The translations under genes were made by a program, and so were the position numbers. A DNA stretch of 64,000 nt from CADEEL01 sp050246475 (lineage in GTDB: Bacteria; Pseudomonadota; Alphaproteobacteria; Caulobacterales; Aquidulcibacteraceae): assembly GCA_050246475.1 (NCBI GenBank), contig JBFWVZ010000001.1, positions 186,001-250,000 of the forward strand, written 5' to 3'. Below, in pieces: positions 27,455 to 35,953 of this stretch; position 1 is the first letter of the stretch; each line of letters opens with the position of its first letter. The notes under the pieces were generated by a model. That model saw only the letters and a list, made by a program, of their open reading frames with translations. It did no database searches and had not been told where the DNA came from.

Positions 27455-28705
27455 ATGCTGTCACTCCGCAATGTCGCGGCGCTCATTGCCGCGGTTACGA
27501 TCCTGCAGGCGGGACAAGGGCTGTTGGGCCTGCATTTGCCGCTCGCTTTCGCGGCGGACGGCTATTCGCGCGCGTCGCTCGGCCTGGTGGCGGCGGCCTA
27601 TTCGCTCGGGTTCATGATGGGCGCGCTCGGCGCGACCGCGATGCTGGCGCGCGTCGGGCACATCCGGGTCTTCGCGGCGTGCGCGGCGATCCTTTCGGTG
27701 ACGACGCTGGCGCTGCACGGCGCGGGCGCGGTGTGGGGCTGGGCGCTGGCGCGCTTCATCGCGGGCGTGGCGGTCGCGCTTATGTTCGCGGCGGTCGAAA
27801 GCTGGATGAGCGCGTCGATCGGGAAGAGCGAGCGGGGGCACGTGATGGGTATCTACATGGTCGCCACCAAGGCCTCGCTGGCGATCGGGCCGTTTCTCGC
27901 GATTGGCTTGCCGGTGACGGCGGCCGAGCCGTGGATGATCGCGGCGGCGATCTCGGCGCTCGCCATGGTGCCGGTTTGTTTCACGACGGCTGCGCAGCCG
28001 GAGCCGCCCAAAGCGCAGCCGCTCGCGCTGGTGGAGCAATTCGCGACCGCGCCCGCGGCGGTCATCGCCGCGTTCGGCGCGGGCTTCATCAATTCGGGCG
28101 TGCTGGCGCTTGCGCCGCTCTACGCCTCGGAGCGGTTCGGCGCGGACATGGCGGCGAGCTTCTACTCGGCGGCGTGGATCGGCTCGCTCATCCTGCAATG
28201 GCCGGCGGGGCGTCTCTCCGACAGCATCGACCGGCGCGTGGTGATCGCGGGGCTCACCGCCATCGCGGCGGTCGCGGCGCTTTCGCTCGCGGTCTTTCGC
28301 GACCAATTGGCCGGCTGGGCCGGCATCGCACTCTTCGGGCTTTGGGGCGCGGGCGCGCTTTCTTTCTACGGCATCGCGGTCGCGCACATGGCGGACCGCG
28401 CCGAGCACGGGCGCATCGCGCAGGCGACGAGCGGGCTGCTCTTCGTGTGGGCCGCGGGCTCGGTGGTCGGGCCCATCGTGCAGGGCGCGGCGGTTGAAGT
28501 GCTGGGCGGGCGGGGGATTTTCTGGTTCGGCGGGATCGCGGCGGTTTTGCTCACCGCGGCTATGTTCTGGCGCGGCGCGCGGCGCGCGCCGCCGGAGCGG
28601 GCGGACAAGGAGACGTTCTCCCCGAAGCCCGAAACGAGCGTCGCGGCGGCCGAGATTGCCTATGGGGAAGAGGAGGCGGCGCGCCCCGCGCCACGGACCA
28701 GCTAG
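27455..28705 (+). CDS. MFS transporter (YcaD-like)
   Basis: A 416-residue transporter with the 12-helix MFS pattern. Helices 1-6 contain FAADGYSRASLGLVAAAYSLGF and FIAGVAVALMFAAVESW when split, with the conserved Glu-Ser-Trp seen in the YcaD/UMF2-type subgroup. A cytoplasmic loop lies near residue 190, and the tail is hydrophilic and Glu-rich. The substrate cannot be told from sequence. It stands alone, 60 bases after the DUF2306 gene and 70 bases before sucC. Confidence 0.88.
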   Translation: MLSLRNVAALIAAVTILQAGQGLLGLHLPLAFAADGYSRASLGLVAAAYSLGFMMGALGATAMLARVGHIRVFAACAAILSVTTLALHGAGAVWGWALARFIAGVAVALMFAAVESWMSASIGKSERGHVMGIYMVATKASLAIGPFLAIGLPVTAAEPWMIAAAISALAMVPVCFTTAAQPEPPKAQPLALVEQFATAPAAVIAAFGAGFINSGVLALAPLYASERFGADMAASFYSAAWIGSLILQWPAGRLSDSIDRRVVIAGLTAIAAVAALSLAVFRDQLAGWAGIALFGLWGAGALSFYGIAVAHMADRAEHGRIAQATSGLLFVWAAGSVVGPIVQGAAVEVLGGRGIFWFGGIAAVLLTAAMFWRGARRAPPERADKETFSPKPETSVAAAEIAYGEEEAARPAPRTS

Positions 28706-28718
28706 TTCGAGCGCTTTG

Positions 28719-28748
28719 TTGCGCCGCAGGAAAACGCACGCCTATATG
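28719..28748 (+). promoter_or_regulatory. sucC: Candidate sigma-70-like promoter for sucC
   Basis: TTGCGC (28719-28724) and TATATG (28743-28748) are separated by 18 bases and lie 26 bases before the sucC ATG. The match is moderate, and in DNA this GC-rich the AT-rich -10 stands out. This is a sequence-pattern call only. Confidence 0.3.
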
Positions 28749-28774
28749 CCGCGCGCGCAACCGGTGGGGACTTG

Positions 28775-29968
28775 ATGAACATCCACGAATACCAAGCCAA
28801 GGCAGTGCTCAAATCGTTCGACGCGCCGGTCCCGCGCGGGTTTCCGGCGTTCTCACCGGAAGAGGCGGTCGATGCTGCCGCAAAGCTCGGCGGTTCGCTG
28901 TGGGTGGTGAAGGCGCAGATTCACGCGGGCGGGCGCGGCAAGGGCAAGTTCAAGGAAACCGACGCGGGCGAGAAGGGCGGCGTGCGGCTCGCGCGTTCGC
29001 CGGAAGAGGTCGCGCAATTCGCCAAGCAGATGCTCGGGCACACTTTGGTCACGCTGCAGACGGGCCCGGCCGGGCGCGTGGTCAAGCGTATCTATGTGGA
29101 GGAAGGCGCCGCGATCGCGCGCGAGCTCTATCTCTCCGTGCTGGTCGATCGCGCGGTGGGGCGCGTGGCGTTCGTCGCGTCACAAGCGGGCGGCATGAAC
29201 ATCGAAGAAGTCGCGCACGAGACGCCGGAGAAGATCGCCAATGTCGCGATCGATCCGCTGGCGGGCGTGACGCAGGCGGATGCGGAAGCGGTCGCGCGCG
29301 CGCTCGGACTTGAAGGCGCGCTGGCGGCGCAATGCAAGACGCTGATCGAGCGGCTCTACGATGCGTTCGTGAAGAGCGACATGAGCCTGCTCGAAGTCAA
29401 TCCGCTCATCGTCACCAACGATGACCGGCTCGTCTGTCTCGACGCCAAGGTCAGCTTCGATTCCAACGCCGAGTTCCGCCACAAGGAATGGGAGGCGTTG
29501 CGCGATCTCGGCGAAGAGGACGAAAAGGAAATCGAAGCCTCCAAATACGATCTCGCCTACATCGCGCTCGACGGGGACATCGGCTGCATGGTGAACGGCG
29601 CGGGCCTCGCCATGGCGACGATGGACATCATCAAACTCTTCGGCGCCGAGCCCGCGAACTTTCTGGATGTCGGCGGCGGCGCGAGCCAGGAGAAGGTGGC
29701 GGCCGCGTTCAAAATCATCACCGCGGACCCGGCGGTCAAAGGCATCCTGATCAACATTTTCGGCGGCATCATGAAGTGCGACGTGCTCGCCGCGGGCGTG
29801 GTCGCCGCCGTGAAGGAAGTCGGGCTCAAAGTGCCGCTCGTGGTGCGGCTCGAAGGCACGAACGTCGTCGAAGGCAAGAAGATCATCGCCGAGAGCGGCT
29901 TGAACGTCATCAACGCCGACGATCTAGAAGACGCGGCGCGCAAAATCGTGGCGGCGGTGAAGGGGTGA
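28775..29968 (+). CDS. sucC: Succinyl-CoA synthetase (ADP-forming) beta subunit
   Basis: ATP-grasp subunit that, with SucD, makes succinate and ATP from succinyl-CoA. The 397-residue product opens MNIHEYQAKAVL and has KAQIHAGGRGKGKF, ALDGDIGCMVNGAGLAM and NIFGGIMKCDV, all diagnostic. I start it at the ATG at 28775 because that gives the universal MNIHEYQ start; a TTG directly before it is possible. Unusually, sucD does not follow: the stop overlaps a GTG-initiated secreted-protein gene, and sucD is 1.6 kb further on. Confidence 0.97.
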   Translation: MNIHEYQAKAVLKSFDAPVPRGFPAFSPEEAVDAAAKLGGSLWVVKAQIHAGGRGKGKFKETDAGEKGGVRLARSPEEVAQFAKQMLGHTLVTLQTGPAGRVVKRIYVEEGAAIARELYLSVLVDRAVGRVAFVASQAGGMNIEEVAHETPEKIANVAIDPLAGVTQADAEAVARALGLEGALAAQCKTLIERLYDAFVKSDMSLLEVNPLIVTNDDRLVCLDAKVSFDSNAEFRHKEWEALRDLGEEDEKEIEASKYDLAYIALDGDIGCMVNGAGLAMATMDIIKLFGAEPANFLDVGGGASQEKVAAAFKIITADPAVKGILINIFGGIMKCDVLAAGVVAAVKEVGLKVPLVVRLEGTNVVEGKKIIAESGLNVINADDLEDAARKIVAAVKG

Positions 29969-30600
29969 TCGCACTGGGCTCCGCTTTGGTGAGCGCTTGC
30001 CTGCTCATTTCAGGGGCGCACGGGCAGGAGTTGGACCCCAGGGAGATCGTTCTTCAGGGCCTTGAACTCTGCACGGTTGCTGCGGAGGACTTTGAGCGCG
30101 TGGACGCAGTTGCGTCTCAGCTTGGATTTCGACGCCTTCCTCCAGCGATCGAACTTTCAGCACGCAGCGGCGAAGCGCTCTCGTTTGGGCTTGCGATTCA
30201 TGGCGACGACGGTGCGCCAATCGTAGATGCGAGGGTATATCGCTACGAAGATGGATCTCGTGGAATGCAGTGCTGGGCGTCGATGCCCGCAGTCGGCGAT
30301 TTATCCATCGAGGCGATACGAACTCTTGCTGATCGCCTCGGTTACGATTTCCAGACGAATGCGGCGTTTGGCCAACAAGCAATGACGCGTCAGACGGAGC
30401 ACTTCATCGCGAACATCCGCCTGGGACCGTCGCAAGAAGACATGATTCCGTGCGATCAGGTCGATCAAGCCACGACCGATGAAACTATTCGCGCTGAGCT
30501 TCGCGAGATGTGCGACATCCCGAGTTTCTTCTTCCACTTACAGGGCCTTTGGTCACCGACGACGTTGCCGATCCCTCCGGAGGAAGGGCCAACGCCCTAG
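29965..30600 (+). CDS. Putative secreted protein of unknown function, coupled to sucC
   Basis: A 211-residue product from the GTG overlapping the sucC stop (GTGA). It has a short signal peptide (IALGSALVSACLLISGAHG, cleavage before Gln21). The mature domain contains LELCTVAAEDFERVDAVAS and ends Pro-rich. I do not recognise a family. Base composition is lower than its neighbours: three 60-base stretches I counted held 55-60% G+C against 68% in a stretch of the upstream MFS gene. That suggests a recent arrival or relaxed constraint. Cysteines in the mature region may form a disulfide. It separates sucC from sucD. Confidence 0.6.
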   Translation: MIALGSALVSACLLISGAHGQELDPREIVLQGLELCTVAAEDFERVDAVASQLGFRRLPPAIELSARSGEALSFGLAIHGDDGAPIVDARVYRYEDGSRGMQCWASMPAVGDLSIEAIRTLADRLGYDFQTNAAFGQQAMTRQTEHFIANIRLGPSQEDMIPCDQVDQATTDETIRAELREMCDIPSFFFHLQGLWSPTTLPIPPEEGPTP

Positions 30601-30611
30601 GCCAAAGGCTC

Positions 30612-30929
30612 TCAGCGCGTTTGGTGCAGGCGCGCGAGCTGTTCCTGATCGAGCGCGGCGACGGCGGCTTCGAGCGCTTCATCGCGGCAGGCCTGCATTT
30701 CGCGGCGCGCGGCGGGCGTCGGGCGTTCGATCTCCGGCGCTGCGCAGGCGCGCGCTGCGGCCGCGCGCAGGCGGCTCATCATCTGCTCGGCGTCCTCGGC
30801 GCGGGTGAGATCGAGATCGTCATGCCGCACGGAAATCTCGACGAGGCCGGCCTCGCCGCGCTCGTGGGCGAACGCCGGGGCCGCTACGGCGAAGACCAGA
30901 GCCGCCGCCAGGATCGCACGCATCGCCAT
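30612..30929 (-). CDS. UrcA-family secreted protein
   Basis: A 105-residue product with a signal peptide (MRAILAAALVFAVAAPAFA, cleaved before HERG). The short mature domain matches the UrcA pattern: ISVRHDDLDLTRAEDAEQ, then an Ala/Arg-rich helix with an early Cys and a later CRDEALEAAVAAL. UrcA proteins are common in Caulobacterales and Sphingomonadales and have no settled function. GGGAGG six bases upstream supports the ATG at 30929. It is convergent with the sucC-linked orphan (11-base gap), and its upstream side faces a five-fold 11-bp repeat. Confidence 0.82.
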   Translation of the reverse strand: MAMRAILAAALVFAVAAPAFAHERGEAGLVEISVRHDDLDLTRAEDAEQMMSRLRAAAARACAAPEIERPTPAARREMQACRDEALEAAVAALDQEQLARLHQTR

Positions 30930-30957
30930 TGCTTCCTCCCGCAGCCGAAACGAGCGG

Positions 30958-31012
30958 CCGTCATTGATGTGTCATTGGATTGTCATAAAACATTCATTCG
31001 GCCGTCATGTAA
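30958..31012 (+). repeat. Five tandem 11-bp repeats resembling stacked Pho boxes
   Basis: The pentamer GTCAT occurs at 30960, 30971, 30982 and 31004, with TTCAT at 30993, giving five copies at an exact 11-base period. The intervening bases are partly AT-rich (for example TTGTCATAAAA). PhoB and related OmpR-type regulators bind 7-bp direct repeats with 4-bp spacers, i.e. an 11-base period, with core TGTCAT. The array lies between the divergent UrcA gene (start 30929) and the VOC-sucD pair (start 31177). Orientation by the GTCAT strand points rightward, toward the VOC gene. Confidence 0.6.
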
Positions 31013-31176
31013 AGCTGCGCGCGCCGGTTGCACCGACGTCGGCAGTGGACAGCGGCGGCTTGGAAAATTCTTGCGCGACCGGTCGCGTTCGCGCGGATGA
31101 GGCGCTAGACCGCAGCCGCGCCGCTCGCGCCGCGCGATGCGGGCATGCCAGAACGAGAGAGGAAGAGGGGGGTCGC

Positions 31177-31545
31177 ATGATCGGCTACGTCACGCTCGGC
31201 ACCAACGATTTGAAGCGCGCGGCCGCGTTCTATGACGCCATCGCCGCTGAGATGGGCACCAAGCGGATGATGGAGTTCGACACCTTCATCGCGTGGGGGG
31301 AGCCGGGCGGCGCGGCCGGCATCGGGCTCACGCATCCCTACGACAAGAATCCCGCGTCCGTCGGCAATGGCGTCATGGTGGCGCTCGCCGCGAAAGACCG
31401 CGCGCACGTCGACCGCATCTACAATCTCGCGATGAGCCTCGGCGCCAAGGACGAAGGCCCGCCCGGCGATCGCGGCGGCGGCTTCTATGCCGGGTATTTC
31501 CGCGATCCGGACGGCAACAAGCTCAACGCCTTCGTGATGGGCTGA
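31177..31545 (+). CDS. VOC-family (glyoxalase/dioxygenase-fold) protein
   Basis: A 122-residue single VOC domain with the family's opening beta strand and helix (YVTLGTNDLKRAAAFYDAI) and its closing RDPDGNKLNAFVMG. The metal-site Glu/His positions are only partly recognisable, so enzymatic activity is uncertain. A strong purine-rich Shine-Dalgarno (GAGGAAGAGGGGGG) precedes the ATG. It ends 17 bases before sucD and is therefore probably cotranscribed with it. The upstream region contains the five-fold 11-bp repeat. Confidence 0.85.
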   Translation: MIGYVTLGTNDLKRAAAFYDAIAAEMGTKRMMEFDTFIAWGEPGGAAGIGLTHPYDKNPASVGNGVMVALAAKDRAHVDRIYNLAMSLGAKDEGPPGDRGGGFYAGYFRDPDGNKLNAFVMG

Positions 31546-31562
31546 GGAAACGCACGCTTCTC

Positions 31563-32447
<885 letters not shown>

Positions 32448-32527
32448 GCTTCCCGGAGCGGCCATCAGCTCTGCGGCGATTGCGCCTTCAAAGCGCAGCC
32501 GACGCACACTAGAAGAGGCGCCGCTAC

Positions 32528-32548
32528 GCTCACGATCCTTGCGTGAGC
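32528..32548 (+). promoter_or_regulatory. Stem-loop in the sucA leader
   Basis: GCTCACG and CGTGAGC form a perfect 7-bp stem with a 7-base loop, 19 bases before the sucA ATG and just ahead of the AAGGAC ribosome-binding site. No T run follows, so it is not an obvious terminator. It could modulate sucA translation or be a protein-binding dyad. This is pattern evidence only. Confidence 0.35.
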
Positions 32549-32567
32549 CCCAAGGACCCTCGAACAC

Positions 32568-35546
32568 ATGGCGGATGACGGCCGCAGCCTGCCGAATACG
32601 GCGCTTCTGGAAACCAGCTTTCTCTACGGCGCGAATGCAATCTACGTCGAGCAGATGCACGCGCGCTTTCTGGAAGATCCAGAGAGCGTCGATCCATCCT
32701 GGCGGCAGTTTTTTCAGACGCTGCGCGATCAGCCCGAAGACGTGCGCCAGGCCGTCGATGGCCCGTCCTGGGGGCGGCCCGACCTCGTGCGCGGCGGCGC
32801 GAGCGAAGCGACGGCGCTGCTCGACGGCAATTGGCCCGTCGTTCAGCAGCAGCTTGAGCAGAAGACGCGCGCGCGGCTGCCGCAGGCCTCGATCGTCGAT
32901 GTGCAATCGGCGGCGCGAGATTCACTGCGCGCGCTGATGATGATCCGCGCGTATCGCACGCGGGGGCATCTGGCGGCCAATCTCGATCCGCTCGGCATCG
33001 AAGGCGCGCGCGACGCCAACGAACTCGATCCCGCGACCTATGGATTCGGTCCCGGCGACATGGGGCGGCCGATCTTCATCGACGGCGTGCTGGGGCTGGA
33101 TACGGCGACCGTTCCGCAGATGCTGGAAATCCTCCGGCGCACCTATTGCGGCACTTTCGGCGTCGAGTTCATGCACATCACCGATCCGGCGGAGAAGAGC
33201 TGGATCCAGGAACGCATCGAGGGGCCGGACAAGCACATTGCGTTCACGCCCGAGGGCAAGGCGGCGATCCTCAAAAAGCTGATCGAAGCCGAGACCTACG
33301 AGAAATTCCTGCACAAGCGCTATCCGGGCACCAAGCGCTTCGGCCTCGACGGCGGCGAAGCGATGATCCCGGCCCTCGAACAGATCATCAAGCGCGGCGG
33401 CGCGCTCGGCGTCGATGAAATCGTGTTCGGCATGCCGCACCGCGGGCGGCTCAACGTGCTCGCCGCGGTGATGGGCAAGCCCTATCAGGTCATCTTCCAC
33501 GAATTCGGCGGCGGCTCGGCGACGCCGGAAGACGTGCTGGGTTCAGGCGACGTCAAATATCACATGGGCGCATCGAGCGACCGCGCTTTCGACGACAACA
33601 AGGTTCACCTTTCGCTCACCGCGAATCCCTCGCACCTTGAGATCGTCAATCCCGTCGTGCTCGGCAAGGCGCGCGCCAAGCAGGCCGAGCCGCAGCGCTG
33701 GGACGAGAACGAGGAAGGGCTTTTCAAGCTGCGCGCGCGCGTGCTGCCGCTGCTCATTCACGGCGATGCGGCGTTCGCAGGCCAGGGCGTGGTGGCTGAA
33801 TGCTTCGCGCTCTCGGGCCTTCGGGGCTACCGCACGGGCGGGACGATCCATTTCATCGTCAACAACCAGATCGGGTTTACGACGGCGCCGCGCTTCTCGC
33901 GCTCCTCACCCTATCCGTCCGACACCGCACTCATGGTGCAGGCGCCGATCTTCCACGTGAACGGGGACGACCCGGAGGCGGTCGTCTTCGCGGCGAAGAT
34001 CGCGACCGAGTACCGGCAGATGTTCGGCAAGGACGTCGTCATCGACATGTTCTGCTACCGGCGCTTCGGGCACAACGAAGGCGACGATCCGACGATGACG
34101 CAGCCCTTGATGTATCAGCGCATCAAGGGGCATCCGACGCCGCTTGCTCTTTATACGGAGCGTTTGGCGGGCGAGGGCGTCGTCAGCCGCGCGGACGCGG
34201 AGGCGTGGGTCAAGCAGTTCGAGCAATTCCTCGATCAGGAGTTCGAGGCGGGCAAGGCCTATAAGCCCAACAAGGCCGATTGGCTCGACGGCGCGTGGCA
34301 GGGCTTTGGGCTCCCGCTCGACGACGACCGGCGCGGCAAGACGGAAGTCTCCAAGCAGAAGCTCAAGCAGCTCGGGCGCAAGATCACGGAAATCCCGCAG
34401 GGCGTGGCGATGCACAAGACGGTGCAGCGCGTCATCGAGAACCGCCGCAAGGCGATCGAGGAGGGCGCCAACATCGATTGGGCGCTCGGCGAGCATTTGG
34501 CGTTCGCGTCGCTGCTCGATGAAGGCTTCGACGTGCGGCTCTCGGGGCAAGATTCCTGCCGCGGCACGTTCTCGCAGCGCCACTCCCATTTCATCGATCA
34601 GGTCACGGAAGAGCGCTACACGCCGCTCAATCACATTCGCGACGGCCAAGCGCACTACGAGGTGATCGATTCGCTGCTCTCGGAAGAGGCGGTGCTCGGC
34701 TTCGAGTACGGCTACTCGCTCGCCGATCCGAATACGCTGACGCTCTGGGAGGCGCAGTTCGGCGATTTCGTGAACGGCGCACAAGTCATCATCGACCAAT
34801 TCATCGCATCGGGCGAGCGCAAATGGCTGCGCATGAGCGGGCTCGTGATGCTGCTGCCGCATGGCTATGAAGGCCAGGGGCCGGAGCATTCCTCCGCGCG
34901 GCTCGAGCGCTTCCTGCAGCTTTGCGCGGAAGACAACATGCAGGTCGTCAACTGCACAACGCCCGCCAATTATTTCCACGCATTGCGGCGCCAAATTCAC
35001 CGCGATTTCCGCAAGCCGCTCATCGTGATGACACCTAAGTCGCTGCTTCGACATAAGCGTTGCGTCTCCAGGCTTGACGATATGGGGCCGGGCTCGTCGT
35101 TCCACCGCGTGCTGTGGGACGATGCGGATGCTCAGCATCCTACCAACGCGACGAGCACCAAGCTCGTCGCGGATGGGGACATTCGCCGCGTCGTTCTGTG
35201 CTCGGGCAAGGTCTATTACGATCTCATCGAGGAGCGCGAGAAGCGCGGGATCGACGACGTGTACGTTCTGCGGCTCGAACAATTTTATCCGTGGCCGATC
35301 AAGTCGCTCGCGCATGAGCTGACGCGCTTCCCGCACGCCGAGATGGTGTGGTGCCAGGAAGAGCCGAAGAATATGGGCGGGTGGAGCTTCGTCGATCCGT
35401 GGCTTGCGCTCACGCTCGAGAAACTGGCGACGGAAGCCAAGCGCGTGCGCTATGTCGGCCGGCCCGCGACTGCCTCCACCGCGACGGGGCTGATGAGCAA
35501 GCATTTGAAGGAGCTCGAGGCGCTTCTTTCCGAGGCGCTCGGGTGA
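32568..35546 (+). CDS. sucA: 2-oxoglutarate dehydrogenase E1 component
   Basis: Thiamine-diphosphate-dependent decarboxylase of the 2-oxoglutarate dehydrogenase complex. The 992-residue length is standard. The N-terminus has the E2-binding type segment (ETSFLYGANAIYVEQMH). The core contains FGMPHRGRLNVLA, and the ThDP/metal region GDAAFAGQGVVAE through IVNNQIGFTT. The C-terminal domain includes LLPHGYEGQGPEHSSARLER when read in pieces. A 120-base leader precedes the ATG. The TGA overlaps the GTG start of a small zinc protein that lies between sucA and sucB. Confidence 0.97.
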   Translation: MADDGRSLPNTALLETSFLYGANAIYVEQMHARFLEDPESVDPSWRQFFQTLRDQPEDVRQAVDGPSWGRPDLVRGGASEATALLDGNWPVVQQQLEQKTRARLPQASIVDVQSAARDSLRALMMIRAYRTRGHLAANLDPLGIEGARDANELDPATYGFGPGDMGRPIFIDGVLGLDTATVPQMLEILRRTYCGTFGVEFMHITDPAEKSWIQERIEGPDKHIAFTPEGKAAILKKLIEAETYEKFLHKRYPGTKRFGLDGGEAMIPALEQIIKRGGALGVDEIVFGMPHRGRLNVLAAVMGKPYQVIFHEFGGGSATPEDVLGSGDVKYHMGASSDRAFDDNKVHLSLTANPSHLEIVNPVVLGKARAKQAEPQRWDENEEGLFKLRARVLPLLIHGDAAFAGQGVVAECFALSGLRGYRTGGTIHFIVNNQIGFTTAPRFSRSSPYPSDTALMVQAPIFHVNGDDPEAVVFAAKIATEYRQMFGKDVVIDMFCYRRFGHNEGDDPTMTQPLMYQRIKGHPTPLALYTERLAGEGVVSRADAEAWVKQFEQFLDQEFEAGKAYKPNKADWLDGAWQGFGLPLDDDRRGKTEVSKQKLKQLGRKITEIPQGVAMHKTVQRVIENRRKAIEEGANIDWALGEHLAFASLLDEGFDVRLSGQDSCRGTFSQRHSHFIDQVTEERYTPLNHIRDGQAHYEVIDSLLSEEAVLGFEYGYSLADPNTLTLWEAQFGDFVNGAQVIIDQFIASGERKWLRMSGLVMLLPHGYEGQGPEHSSARLERFLQLCAEDNMQVVNCTTPANYFHALRRQIHRDFRKPLIVMTPKSLLRHKRCVSRLDDMGPGSSFHRVLWDDADAQHPTNATSTKLVADGDIRRVVLCSGKVYYDLIEEREKRGIDDVYVLRLEQFYPWPIKSLAHELTRFPHAEMVWCQEEPKNMGGWSFVDPWLALTLEKLATEAKRVRYVGRPATASTATGLMSKHLKELEALLSEALG

Positions 35547-35953
35547 GCAAGTTGAACGCCTCCTGTCATTGCGGTGCGGTTCGCTTCGAGGTCGAAGAGC
35601 CCGAATGGGTGATGGACTGCAATTGCTCGCATTGCCGGCTCTATGGCTCGCTCATTGCCTACTATCCGCAACGCGACGTTCGCTTTGCAAGCCCGCCGGA
35701 TACGTTCGTCTATATGTGGGGCGATCGCGAACTCGAGTTTCACCATTGCCGCACCTGCGGATGCGCGACGCATTTCACGCTCGTGGGCGAGACGGACGCG
35801 GCGAAGATCGGCATCAACGCGCGTCTTATTCGCGGGCTCGATCCCCAACGCGTGCGCCTCGTTCAGAAAAACAACGGCAATGACGGCGTCTTCTGGACGA
35901 AGACCAATGAGCCGGTGCTGCCAAGCCACGACATTCCGAGAGAAGCAACATGA
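35543..35953 (+). CDS. GFA/CENP-V-type zinc protein between sucA and sucB
   Basis: A 136-residue protein of the glutathione-dependent formaldehyde-activating (GFA) fold. Zinc cysteines are visible at C8 and C10 (ASCHCGAVRF), C26, C28 and C31 (DCNCSHCRLYG), and further on in HHCRTCGCATHF. The family binds two zinc ions. Most members are not proven formaldehyde enzymes; some are lyases acting on glutathione adducts. It starts at a GTG in the sucA stop and its own TGA overlaps the sucB ATG, so it is translationally coupled on both sides. This suggests expression level tied to the 2-oxoglutarate dehydrogenase complex. Confidence 0.88.
   Translation: MSKLNASCHCGAVRFEVEEPEWVMDCNCSHCRLYGSLIAYYPQRDVRFASPPDTFVYMWGDRELEFHHCRTCGCATHFTLVGETDAAKIGINARLIRGLDPQRVRLVQKNNGNDGVFWTKTNEPVLPSHDIPREAT

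Noticed and set aside
29488..29964. N-terminal 159 codons of a longer frame leading into the sucC-linked orphan
   Set aside because: They lie inside sucC in another frame. The signal peptide and GTGA overlap show the true start at 29965.
30958..31012. 11-bp repeats as a CRISPR array
   Set aside because: Units are too short and have no spacers; the period fits a protein-binding array.
33906..35504. Open frame of 532 codons on the minus strand opposite sucA
   Set aside because: Low complexity and Arg/Leu-rich; entirely inside the certain sucA gene.
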